A stretch of 64,000 nucleotides of DNA, taken from Pipra filicauda. Taxonomy: Eukaryota > Chordata > Aves > Passeriformes > Pipridae. The stretch is taken from the NCBI RefSeq assembly GCF_003945595.2, contig NW_024104665.1:773651-837650 (forward strand), given 5' to 3'. The notes beneath the pieces are model-generated. The model made no database searches, was not told where the DNA came from, and was given only the letters and a program-made list of their open reading frames with translations. Of this stretch, positions 27,905 to 38,900 are shown in pieces (within the stretch, counting starts at the first letter, position 1; each line of letters opens with the position of its first letter). The position numbers and the translations under genes are program-made.

Positions 27905-28044
27905 GGTTCGGAAGCTATCTGGTTAGAGCATGATGTTCATAATGCAAAGGTCACGGGTTTGATCGCTATACAGGCCAAGTCAAGTGTTGGACTTGATGAT
28001 GCTTGTGGGTCCCTTCCAACTCAGAATGTACTGTAATTCTGTGA
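27905..28044 (+). mobile_element. tRNA-headed SINE with CR1-like tail (TguSINE1-like)
   Basis: The head is tRNA-like: TGGTTAGAGCATG matches an A-box and GGGTTTGATC a degraded B-box, with ATAATGC spacing as in an isoleucine-type tRNA. The tail reads GTTGGACTTGATGATGCTTG, TGGGTCCCTTCCAACTCAGA, then AATTCTGTGA, the CR1 3' end that lets CR1 machinery mobilise it. This arrangement matches the passerine SINE family I know as TguSINE1. The copy has decayed (B-box and acceptor stem changed), so it is not a functional tRNA gene. Confidence 0.85.
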
Positions 28045-29150
28045 AAAAAACAGGGGAAAAAAAAGAAAGGAAGTGTTGGTGTTCCCTTAATTATTTGCCC
28101 CCTCACATACACCGAGGAAGTTTTCAGCGGTTACTGCTAACCTCTGAGATGGTGTTTGTCATGTAGATATGCAGCCATTAGAAATATGAGAACCATCTGG
28201 TTCCTTTCTCCTTGGAGAGCAAACAGCTATCTGCCAAGGTGGGCTGAAGTCCCATGGATTATTTCAAGATAAAAGGCTTGGTTTCTTTCTGTGGTTTCTC
28301 TAAGCCACCCCAAATAACTGCATCTATTTATTTTTTCCCTGCTGTTACTAAGTATGGCTATATGAGGGTCTCCCTTTTACTCTCTTTTCTGTCTGTTTGC
28401 CCTTCTCATCCCCTCCCTTTCCATTTAATTTTAGCTCAGTTCAGTATTACCCTCTGAGTAAAGCAGCAAAATAGCTGTGTAGTCAAATCTAAGGTAAAGA
28501 TTAAACTTCGTCTCTGAACTGATTTTTAAAGAATATATTGTATATTTTTGTAAGAATGGTTTGGATTTTCAGAGAGAGCTGCCTCTGAAATGAATGGGGA
28601 AAAAAAGGGAGTGAGGGGGCATAATTCAGAATGAATGCCTCTTTCTGATAGACCTCTACTCTGAATATAGAGAAGTTTTCTCAGAAATGACACAACTTTT
28701 CAGGACAGTGTAGTTCTTCACGATCACTCTATGGGTAGTCATATATGAATATACAGTCTAACAAATAAGTTTGACTTATTTTTTTCCAAGGGGAAGCTTT
28801 GAAACTTGCAGAATTTCCTTTGGGATTTTGGGGCTGAATCTGCTCCCTCTGAGGCTTCTTTGTCCCACGCTGCTGTGCTCCTCTATCCCCTGGCAGCCCA
28901 ATTTTGGGAGATGCTTAACCAAGGGCACAGGGTGTGCTGTGGGACAGCAGCAAAGTCCTCCAGCAACCACGTTTTTAGGGAAACAAACTATGTGATGCCA
29001 AACTTCCAAGAAATTTTCAAAAAAGAGAATTCTTTCTGGCAAATAGAGAAACAACAGCTGACAATATATGGAAATATATGTATTGACATTTGATTTCTTG
29101 CTGCTCAAACATGCTTTGGGGTTTCATTTAGCCTGAGCTCAACTGCTGGT

Positions 29151-29209
29151 TGTTTATATAGGCTACTGGCTGTTTACATTAGGTCAATACACAGGACAGG
29201 CTGTTTATA
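29151..29209 (+). promoter_or_regulatory. Cluster of three forkhead-type sites
   Basis: TGTTTATA (29151), TGTTTACA (29171) and TGTTTATA (29202) lie on one strand within 59 bp; the last two are preceded by GGC and the first by GGT. They match the forkhead core TGTTTAC/T. Function is inferred from motifs only. Confidence 0.3.
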
Positions 29210-29896
29210 CCGGACCAGCAACAAGTTCCACAGCACAGTCTGTGTCTAGCACTGCTGCTCTTTTATGTGTGCAGAGCTGGAAATAAATAAAAATTCAGCT
29301 ATGGAAATCAACAAGCACCAAACCCTCCTACGTGTGGAGCATTCCTTCTTGCCTGAGAAGTGACCAGCACCATCACTTCTTATTGCTCTATTTAAAATTA
29401 TACAGTGTGGGGCATTAGCCCAGGACAGCAACAAGGACGGCAAACGATGGGAAAGAGCCAAGAAGAAAGTGAATGGTCCTGTTTGATGTTTGTCTCCATC
29501 CAGAAGCGCAGAAGACCTATTTGTAAGCACCTATTGCAGTTGCACACACAGGTTTTGCAGCGTGCTTAGCTCACAGTGTAGCTGGTTCCAGCTCCACAGA
29601 TGCAAAGACTCCTATGTTTAATTTAATTCAAGTATTTATCTTCTAAATGACTTTATGGGTTGCTCTGACAGAGCTACGTATAGAGCTTGGTTCTTCTGCC
29701 CTGCAGGAGCAATGCTGTTTGTATCCTTCATGTAGCTGAAAAACATTTGCAATGTTACTAAAAAGCTTCTTGCCTACAGATCAGTGGGTTCCTGTAAGGC
29801 TGTGGGAGAAGGCAGGTTTCTGTCCTGCTGTTCTCAGCAGTGGCCTGCTAATTGCAGCTGCCAAAGTCCATCCCTATGGGATTCACCCCAAAATGA

Positions 29897-29955
29897 AGGA
29901 TGTTGAACTTGATAATCATAGGTCTTTTCCAACCTATATCATTCAGCGATTCTCT
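29897..29955 (+). mobile_element. Possible short CR1 3' end remnant
   Basis: TGTTGAACTTGATAATCATA, GGTCTTTTCCAACCTATATC and ATTCAGCGATTCTCTG resemble a decayed CR1 terminus ending in ATTCTATG-like units. It is short and diverged. Confidence 0.55.
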
Positions 29956-32359
29956 GTCTTGAGCCCCAGCTCCCCACTGACTATCATGGCATTCCTCCTC
30001 TGTTTCTGCACTTTCCCAGGAAAAGTAATACCAGTTGGAGGGAAAACAAAAGGGAAAGCCTACCCTGAACTTGCTTATCTTGCCGGTCCCAGCAAACTTG
30101 TTAAGAAAGGTACTGACTGTCCAGATGCTGCTGAGGACCTTAACCCTGTGCAGAGTAAGCATGGATCCCAGGAGATCAGAAATATCTCTTTATTGCTGAA
30201 AAATGCAAGATTGATGCCTAAACCTTCAGATCAGACTTTGAACATTCAGCAGTTTTGTTCTTATTTAACTCCAAATGAATTTTGACTTTCTTTTGTTTCT
30301 GGGCCTGTGGCTGCCTGTGTACTTTCCCAACTGTGGCCCTTGGGAAGAACTCAATGAGAAAGGGCATAACGTTGAGTAACTAAAAGGGGATGGTTTCACC
30401 TACTGCTAGTTAGCTAAGTGAACTGAAGCTAGTCAGCAATGTCAGCCCTTAACAGCTGGTGATGAGAAGAAGTACCTCTCGTGGATGATTCTTCCAACTA
30501 GATCCAGAAATGAGCAAAAGGTATCTCAACATTGTCTCATCCCACCTCATCTGTGGACTATTGATTACAGAGGAAGCCTAGATGTGTAGCTGGATTAAAT
30601 GGCTGATTTCTTAGTGACTAAGAAGGAAGAGGATTTCAGTTCCATCTCTCCCAGACCTTTGCAAGTGTGCCCATGTACCTATCTGCACCAACCTCACCAG
30701 GGCTACCAAGTAGGGTAGTAGTAATTGAGTTTTGTGAGAATGCAGAATTTCCATGAGTTATATATAATGTTAATGGCAGATTTTACTAATAAATAAATAG
30801 CTCCAGAAGGGCACAACTGGTTAGGCATCACTTACTCTTCCCATTAGCTACTGGAAGCCTGTTGGGGCTCCCCATGCCTGCCCTTGAGCTGAGAGATGAT
30901 TTAATGGACAGCCTCTTCTCAGGGTTGTCTTACACTTAATTCTGAACAAGAAATTATTGCCATGTTACTTTTTCTGCTTTCCGTGCAATAGTATCATCAG
31001 GATGAATTTAATACAGAATCAAGGTTTTGATGGGGTTTTATGTTTCAAGTGTGTCTTTCTCCCACACCTTGTTGCTTGCTGGGTCACAAGGCACCTCATT
31101 CAGCAGGTCTCACCACGTAAAATATTTTTTCTTTACCTACTTTTCTTGTGGCCATTGCTAATAGTCTGAAAACTCACCAGCTTGTGTGCTTGAAATCTTC
31201 CAGTTAAATGATAAGAGAAAATTGTTCATGAAATAGGCGATGTTGGATGTATTCCGGACAGTTGCACAAGAAGGGACCGAAGCTCACAAAGAAACAGAAG
31301 CTCTTAAATTTTGGCAGCATTCAGTAAACTGCCTCCCATTAATAAATAACTGACATAATTTCCAACTTTTTGCTCCTTTACAGATGCTTCTCACTTGGCA
31401 GCTGGCCTTATCCCAACCAAGTCAGGAGTAACAACTCACAGTGATTTCAGCTGGCCGAAGGGTCAGGAGGCTGAGAATGGATAGCTGAATGCTGCAGCAC
31501 TCTGGAGGGGGCAGGGAGCAGCAGCCACTCAGAGAAGCCTCCGTGAGTAAAAAGGTTCAGCCTTATCTTCTTTAAAAAGCTTTTCTCTGCTTTTAATCTT
31601 GGGCATGGATGTACTCCACGAGAATCTGCTTCCAGCACTATTTCACATACTCCCTTTGCTCATATTTCATGCTAAGGAAAACAAGCTGCATGGTACGTGG
31701 CAGCTGTATGGGTCAGATTTGGAGAGGTGAAGAATGTGCATCCTGGAAAATCAATACTTGCCAGAGGGGATAAGGCAGCCGTACCTTTCTTTCCCTTGCC
31801 CCTAACTGAGCCCCCCCAGCACAGGAACACTGGGAGGTGATGCTGTTGTGCAGCTGTCAGTGCTGCATTTGCACTGAGGCTGCATCCATCTCTCAGCCCC
31901 TGCTGACTTTAGGAGGCAAAAATTGTGCCCTTTGCAGCTTACAGACCTATAGCTGTGTGGAGCGGCACAGTCACACCTGAAAAAGGAAAAATAAAAATCC
32001 CACCCCAGTATTTAAGCTTCAAGTTGACTTCGTGTTCGTGGTGATTTTTGCTCCAGCAGTGGAAGGTGCAGGAGCAATACACAGGCTTGTGGAGGGTCCC
32101 TGCTTTTCTCTGAAATTCAGAGCCCATCTCGGCGGTGTGGCACTTACTGGTATTGACCCAAGGGGATCTCCTCTGTGCTGTGCAAGATTGGGCCTGAGCT
32201 CCCATGCTGACTCGTTGTTTCAGTGTAAGTTTGGAGTAACTCAGGATTTGAAGCACCACAGGCTGAAGCAGAACCTTGCCCTTAGCAAAGGCACTACTGT
32301 TTGATAGGGCTCTGTGCCTGCTTGTGTAACATAACTGCTGCACCGGTTTTCCAACAACT

Positions 32360-32850
32360 TTAAATGCCATTCATCAATAAATCCATTGGGCTGCTCAGCT
32401 TGTATTACATGCCACTGATTAACTACCATTAAATTAGCAGTTAGTGTAATCAGATATAAACATTCCTTTGTGGCTAAGCTGTTAAACTTTTTTTTCCTTT
32501 TTACAATTGCGTGTAACACGTCGGCACGAGACAGGCTCAGTAATTTCACATTACTGCAGCTAAATTATGTTTGCGGGCTCCAGAAACGCTTCTGGTGCTA
32601 CCAGGCTCGTAAACACCTACCTGGCAGGGAAAAGCTACAACTTCTGCCCCAGAGCACTCAGGGTTTAACAGGAGTCGACGTAGTACAGTGAATGAATTTA
32701 TTACGTAATAAGTGCCTGGGCTACGGGCAAGCAATTGATAGGAGCTCAGAATTTGATTTCCTGACATTGACTGCCAACTTTCACCCTGGGTCACATTATT
32801 AATTTGTGTAAGTCAGCATCCAGCTTGTTACAAGGACACATGAAAGAAAG
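32360..32850. promoter_or_regulatory. Candidate conserved non-coding element with retained CpGs
   Basis: A block in the AT-rich desert that keeps an unusual number of CpGs (for example in CACGTCGGCACGAG, GTCGACGTAG and TTACGTAA). It is non-repetitive and includes ATTAACTACCATTAAATTAG with homeodomain cores. The centre carries a perfect 14-bp dyad. The combination suggests an enhancer; not tested by alignment. Confidence 0.35.
32698..32711. promoter_or_regulatory. PAR-bZIP/NFIL3-type dyad
   Basis: TTATTACGTAATAA is a perfect palindrome centred on TTACGTAA, the consensus for PAR bZIP factors and NFIL3. Confidence 0.45.
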
Positions 32851-33012
32851 GTAGTTGGATGCAGGTTAAAAGGAGAGGGATTTGGCTATCCTGTCATAGC
32901 CTTCCATTCCCTCACAAGGCAAGAAAATAGCCCATGCAGAACACAGATAATCTTCAGACAAAAAAAGTCTGTGGAACAGAATTTTTTCAAATGTTTGAGT
33001 GGTGATGTGTAT

Positions 33013-33045
33013 TGTTGTTTTGGTTTGGTTTGTGGTTTTTTTTTT
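33013..33045. repeat. T/G-rich short tract
   Basis: GTTTTGGTTTGG units lead into a T run, the same type as at 4.1 and 20.8 kb. Confidence 0.7.
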
Positions 33046-34412
33046 CCTATGTTAATCAGAGGATGTTTCTATCATTTAGGTATCGCTGTATTTTAGCTTT
33101 TAGATAAATGCTTACATACTTTAGATTATCCTTGCACATAAGCATAGGTGAAAATTTGCACCAACAGATTTTGGACTAAATAACTTGGGAACCGGAAATT
33201 GAACTGCTAGATTAACTGTTTTAAAAATTCAGTCTGGTCTCTTTAAAAACCGTAACATTCAAAGCTTTTGATTCGAATTGCTGTGAATAATTTTTTCCCC
33301 CCATTTTAATTGTGCTGTTTGTAAATACTATATGGATTGTTACACTTTGATAATATGTTGTGATTTGCTCTCATGGAAACCCGTAGTTACTCCAACTGTG
33401 TTCAGACAGCTTTCCTGAGTCTTGGAATGGGAAGGTAAGAGAATGCAGCTTAACTGCATGTGTTGTCTTACATTATGTTTGATGATTTGAGAAAGTTATG
33501 ATACAAATTACTTGGGTTTCCAAAACCAAGTAGTGGGCTACCCTCCAAATGTATTCTCCCTGACTGACTATGAGAAAGGGAAATTTATATGGCTGCTCTT
33601 AATATTTTCTTCAAGGGTGTAAACCTGTAGAAACTGGAGTAGTATGTTGACTCCCTCAATTAACTTTAATCTAATATCCTGCCTATTTAAATTAGTGTAA
33701 ACATTGGTGTATAGGGATAAGGGAAAGAGTTGAACTGAAATGGATTTATTTAAGGATTAGTGTAGTAGCTAAATTAGAATTAAATCCAGGAAGTAAACAT
33801 CCCAGCAATGCAAGTTGTGGGAAACAAGAGACCACAGCAAAGATCAGTGGTTTGAAACAATAATGTGCCACCATAGGGAGAGAAAGGAAGGAGGGGAGAA
33901 ACAAGTAAATCAAGCATTACTGTACAAATAAGACTCTAAGCCTATTACTGCCACACAGGTCGTGGGGAAACTCCCAATTAAATGCAATGGAAAGAAACTT
34001 TTATTTTCATCTTTCTCCTTGATTTGCTTGGTTGAATTACACCGTGGACTGAAATACCCACAGCAATAAGAATAAAAGGATACATTTGTAGAAGAATCCC
34101 CGAAGATACAGAAATTATCACATTTGCTGGCATCAGATTTGCTACAACATCTAGTGAGGGTTTGTTAGACCTTTTGGATGAGAAAATGAGCAAAAAAAGC
34201 CATTCGCTCTCTGTTAGGTTGCACTGGGAACCAGATTTGCCTGGGACATAATAGCATGAATGCTTTCCCAGACCTAGCAGAGATTTTATCTCTGTTCTGT
34301 CCAGCAGTGCCATGGCAATGCATGCAGGCTGTGCTGGGCCCCAGCTCTCAGGGCCACCAGTGAACCAGCCTGCAGCTGGCCAGGACATGCTCAGCAGTAC
34401 TGCACTTTGTTG

Positions 34413-34709
34413 TAGCAAGGTGGGGGTCAGTCTCCTCTCCCAGGTAAAAAGTGATAGGACGAGAGGAAATGGCCTCAAATTGTGCCAGAGAGGTTTATGT
34501 AAGGGAAACTTTCTTCACCAAATGGGTTTTCAATAACTGGAACAGACTGCCCAGGGAAGTGGTGGAGTCACCACCACTGGTGATTTAAAAGACCTGTAGA
34601 TGTGGCGCTTAGGGACATGGTTTAGTGGTGGACTTGCCAGTGCTATATTAATGGTTGGACTCAATCTTAGATGTCTTTTCCAACCTTAATGATTTTATGG
34701 TTCTATGAA
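34413..34709 (+). mobile_element. CR1 LINE 3' fragment, plus orientation
   Basis: AGCAAGGTGGGGGTCAGTCT, GTGATAGGACGAGAGGAAAT, CTGCCCAGGGAAGTGGTGGA and the terminal CTTTTCCAACCTTAATGATT followed by TTATGGTTCTATGA are classic CR1 3' blocks. Its 3' end points at the next CR1 copy, 47 bp away. Confidence 0.95.
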
Positions 34710-34756
34710 GCATCTTGGACTGCAGGACTTTTCTGTGTGCCAAAGGCCGAAAGGAG

Positions 34757-35455
34757 ATCACAGAATACCACAGAAAATGCTGAACTGGAAGGGACCCACA
34801 AGGACCATCGAGTCCAACTCCTGGCCCAGCACAGAACCATCCCTAGGAGTTGCACCATGTGCCTGAGAGTTTTGTCCAAATGCTTCTTGAACTCTGCCAG
34901 CCTTGGTGCTGTGACCACTTCCCTGGGGAGCCTGTTCCAGTACCCAAACACCCTCTGAGTAAAGAACCTGTTTCTAATATCCAACATAGACCTCCCCTGA
35001 CACAACTTCAGGCCATTCTGTCGTTGGTCACCACAGAGAAGACAGCAGTGTCTGTCCCCTCTCTTCCCCTCATGAGGAAGTTGTAACTGCGATGAGGTCT
35101 CCCCTCAATCTCCTCCAGGCTGAACAGACCAAGTGACCTCAGCCACTCCTCATACGGCTACCCCTCAAGGCCCTTCACCAACTTTGTAGCCCTCCTTTGG
35201 ATGCTCTCTAAGAGCTTAATATATTTCTGATATTGTGGTTACCAAAACTGCACACAATATTCAAGATGAGGCCGCACCAGTGCAAAGCAGAGTAGGACAA
35301 TCCCCTCCCTTGACTGGCTGGTGATGCTGTGCCTGATGCCCCCCAGGACACGGTTGGTCCTCCTGGCTGCCAGGGCACTGCTGACTTATATTGAACTTGC
35401 CATCGACCAGGATCCCAAGGTCCCTTTCCATGGCACTGCTTTCCAGCATCTAACT
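34757..35455 (-). mobile_element. CR1 LINE fragment, minus orientation, about 700 bp
   Basis: The longest CR1 copy in the window. It runs from CACAGAATACCACAGAAAAT (3' end) through the CTCCTCCAGGCTGAACAG-like and GACCAGGATCCCAAGGTCCC blocks, all in reverse complement. It reaches into the end of the region upstream of the 3' UTR but no intact reverse transcriptase is present. The two CR1 copies at 34.4 and 34.8 kb face each other 3' end to 3' end. Confidence 0.95.
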
Positions 35456-35467
35456 GTGTTCTCAGAC

Positions 35468-35498
35468 TATTTGAAAGCTGCCTTCCAGCTTTCAAATA
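35468..35498. repeat. Perfect hairpin, 13-bp arms, at CR1 edge
   Basis: Arms TATTTGAAAGCTG and CAGCTTTCAAATA flank the loop CCTTC. It sits just beyond the 5' truncation of the CR1 copy, and an AATAAA word overlaps its 3' arm (35495-35500). Confidence 0.95.
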
Positions 35499-37631
35499 AA
35501 AGTACTAAGCCTGACTCCTAGTATTTACTTAGTAGTACCTCAGATAGAAACATGCCATCTCCTGAATTATCACTTTTGGACCTGAATTAGTGTTGATAAT
35601 TTGCCTTACACATGTCAATTTGATCAAGCGCAACAAAATTGGTGGCAAAAACCTGACAAAAATTCAGCCTGGTGTAATATGGCTGAAGGATGCTCTGGCT
35701 GACTGATTTATAAATTAGATAAGGGCTTGTTCATTCAAAAAATACAGTTGTAACTGGTTTTTTTCCTGTATACCCAACAGCCTTAGTAAATGTCAGATAT
35801 TCCCTTTTGCCATTGGTCTTTATTGGCAGAAAAGTTAGCCCACTGCTAATAGTGCTGCCAAGGAGCACAGGGGCCCTGTGTTAAATGAGGCTCTGCCCAT
35901 CAGGCGCCAAGGCCTCAGCACTTCAGCACAAGAAGGAGGAAGGCCTGGATCTGCAGGCACCCGGCCAGCAGGGCAGAGCTGGGAGAACGTTTGGGGTAAC
36001 CTCTTCCAACAAAACATACACATTGCTTCCCAAACACGTATAGAACTCATTTTTTTAAGTTGTTTTGGCAGTTTCTTTGCGCTTTGTACCCCCAAAAGAC
36101 CGAAGTGATCCAGCCAGCTTATTCCAAAGGAAAATGTCTGATTTTCAGCTCCTATGAGCGATTGTCTTGTAAAGGCAGGCAGCTTAGTATTTCATCTTTC
36201 TGACTAAAGCAGCTTTTAACAAGCTTGTTCTTGGCAGAAGGTTTTGGACTTAACCACGACTGAAATACATCATGTGCCTTAAGAGCATACTTTGCGTGAA
36301 CTGCCACCCAGTTTGGCAGGGGATGTAAAGAAACGCTGGTCCAGGGGTGACTTGACCCCTCATACTGTGTCTTCCGAGGGGTCAGCGGGGGGGAGGGAAG
36401 AGTGCTGTGTCACTTCACATGACATCTGCTTGTTGGGCAGGGGAGATAGTTTACGGGGCTGTTACTTCACAGAACAAAAAAAGTCACTTCTCAAATTAAT
36501 TACTCTTGGCCTAATCCTCTTCTCCACCTGCACATTGAACACCCTGTCAAACAAACCTTCCACGGTCTATTCTGGGTGGATGTGGATAGGAAACACTAAT
36601 GCAACAACTCAGTGTTCCTTGCTCACCTTGAAAGGCACAGCCACATCAGCAATATTAAACATGCAGCAAGAAGATCTTTGGGATGCTCAAACTAAGAGTT
36701 TGCTAATAAACCTCCCCATTCATGTAATTCAAGCTTTCCACTGCCTGACACCTGTTCCAGCTGAGCTGCTTGGGTTTAAAGCTTCATGATATATTTAATA
36801 ATGTTGCTTGACTGGGCCCTCAGTTAATGGGTGCCACTGTGGTCCTGGGGTGTCCCAAAACAACTTGTGTGACAGAAGTGCTGTGTTGGGGGCAGAGGGT
36901 TCAGCACCCACCCTCAGGGCTGGGAAGCCCTCACGCACACACTGCTCTGCAAAGACTGTGCTGGCCCAACCTGATGCTGTGAGGTACTGATTGCCCTTGC
37001 ATCCCGCCATGTGCATGCGACGGAGAGCAGCACGTACAGAGAAGGCAAAGGATGAGGCATATGGCTGTCCCTAATCACCATCTGCTTTAAGGTTTTGTTG
37101 CTCTTTTTCACAGTGCATGGTACCTCACTCTAGGAGTAGTGCCCCTGGCCAGCAATTGATATCTTCTTCAAGCTAAGCAGACTTGTACTTTTCTGACAGT
37201 GTATGAGGACTCGGGTCTTTTATGAGAATTCTTTTATCAGATGCTGGGGAAGAGAAGTCATACTATAAGCATGAAGTGAACCCAGTTTTTGTAGAAAGGG
37301 CAAAATCTGTCCATAGATCAACTTTCAATAAGTATTACAGCATGGAAATAATTTAACTCTGCTTAATTGTGTTACCTTGGAGTCCTAAAAAGTTATGAGA
37401 GGCCCCTTTTTTTTACCTCTTTCAGATGGGGTATAAAAGAGAGAGTAGAGAGTACTATATCAAGGCTAAGTCTCATATGCCTGTCTGAAAATCAGATCTG
37501 AAGAGGTTTCAGATGGAGTATTCACCTTGAGATGCTCACTGGGCACACTGGGCAGTCTGGGCTCATTTGTTGATGTCCTGACAGGTCCCTTAAGAACATA
37601 CACATTGGGAGTTTATATTATTCAGAATAAC

Positions 37632-37668
37632 AGTTTGCTGCCTCTACCAGAGTTTGCTGCCTCTGCCA
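37632..37668. repeat. Imperfect 18-bp tandem duplication
   Basis: AGTTTGCTGCCTCTACC is followed by AGAGTTTGCTGCCTCTGCC: two near-identical units side by side. Confidence 0.7.
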
Positions 37669-38874
37669 TCTCTCCAACTTCACCGTACCCTGGCAAAAGG
37701 GAGTTTCTGACTTACAGAAACTTTAGGCTAATCCACCAGCACCAACCCTGGCTGGTATTTGCAGATGTTGGTTCTCTGTGTGGCCACACTAACACTCATG
37801 CTGGTGGGGTGAGCAGAAGTAAGGTGGGGTCCCTGGGGCAGAAGAAGGCATTGCTGCCTCAGTGGCTGGGCTCACCTGTACTCATTCACAGTGCTTATGA
37901 ACGTGCTGCCTTAATGGAGGACCCACTCAACTCAGTGTTTTTTTTTCCATTGACATCAAAAGATTTTTGGAGCAGGTCTTTGTCCAGGATCAGCAGGGAA
38001 AATGCCAATTTACTTGTGATGTCTTACTCCTCATTGCATTAACTCTGCATTTAAAAAAGAGATCACATCTGAGTAGTGGTTTCCTCCTCTTGTTTAAATA
38101 AATTCAACTGCTCAGCTTCCGATTTCCCCATCAGAGCTCCACATTGGCCAGCCCTGTTTGTGGCAAAGCCAGCAAGCATGTTTCAGCCAGCATGGGGTAT
38201 TAATGTAGGAAGCTAACACTGAGTTGGTTCTCCTTCTTCCTCTTACTGGCTATAGAATTTCACAGCCTGGGATATTAGTAAATATTTATGTTTAATTACT
38301 TTCACTTAAGAAAAACAACCACAGCCAAGAATACTACAGAGCAATTTAATGGGTTTTAACTTGCCACGCTAAACTGCCTTCTTAAACATAATGAATTATA
38401 TGAAGTCATCCAGTTTCAGACTCTCTTAAAGAGGTAATTTAATTCAAATAAGGTTGCATATTACTAGCTTCAGTGTCTGAAAACATTTACAGTGCCAGTA
38501 ACTGTTCCATTGCCCTGAGTTATTCTGCAGACTGAAAGACAATAACAAGCTAAGCTTAGAAAAGCATGCTGTGGTTTGGTGTAACTGATAGATGAATTTG
38601 CTAGGTTCATTGCCTCAGGCAAAAAGTGCTGGGTGAGTGTGGTGGAGTCTCCTTTTACGTAAGACAGCCTGTGTTAAAACAAAAACAGGAAAGTAAATAT
38701 GGCATTAGCTGCTCAACAGCATTATTTTTTAGTCTTTTCCATAAGAAAACAGCTTACCAAAGGACTTCTTCCCTCCAGGTCCTAGCTACAATGCTGCCTT
38801 TCTTATGGATGGTGATTAGGTTCAGGTATATGTCCTTTTTTGTTGCAATATAACATAAAGACACTTCTGTTCCC

Positions 38875-38900
38875 TGAGCTCTGCAGCACTGCAGAGCTCA
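38875..38900. repeat. Perfect inverted repeat, 12-bp arms, 2-base centre
   Basis: Arms TGAGCTCTGCAG and CTGCAGAGCTCA flank CA. The 2-base centre is too tight for a normal hairpin loop, so it is a dyad rather than a classic stem-loop. Confidence 0.95.

Larger units (their letters stand above)
28045..34412. other. Gene desert segment
   Basis: No recognisable gene. A 177-codon frame at 29752-30285 partly overlaps a short CR1-like 3' piece (29897-29955) and resembles no known protein. The segment also holds three forkhead-type sites (29.15-29.21 kb), the candidate element at 32.4-32.85 kb and a GTTT tract at 33.0 kb. Confidence 0.55.

Noticed and set aside
27905..27985. A functional tRNA-Ile gene
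   Set aside because: The A-box is present but the B-box is altered, the acceptor stem does not close, and a CR1-like tail follows. It is the head of a SINE.
29752..30285. 177-codon plus-strand frame
   Set aside because: Overlaps a CR1-like 3' remnant, resembles no known protein, and has no promoter or splice context.
37527..38042. 171-codon plus-strand frame
   Set aside because: No recognisable domain; includes a local tandem duplication and sits in unique non-coding DNA. Similar reasoning removes 36292-36789 and the minus-strand frame 33978-34478, which runs into a CR1 copy.
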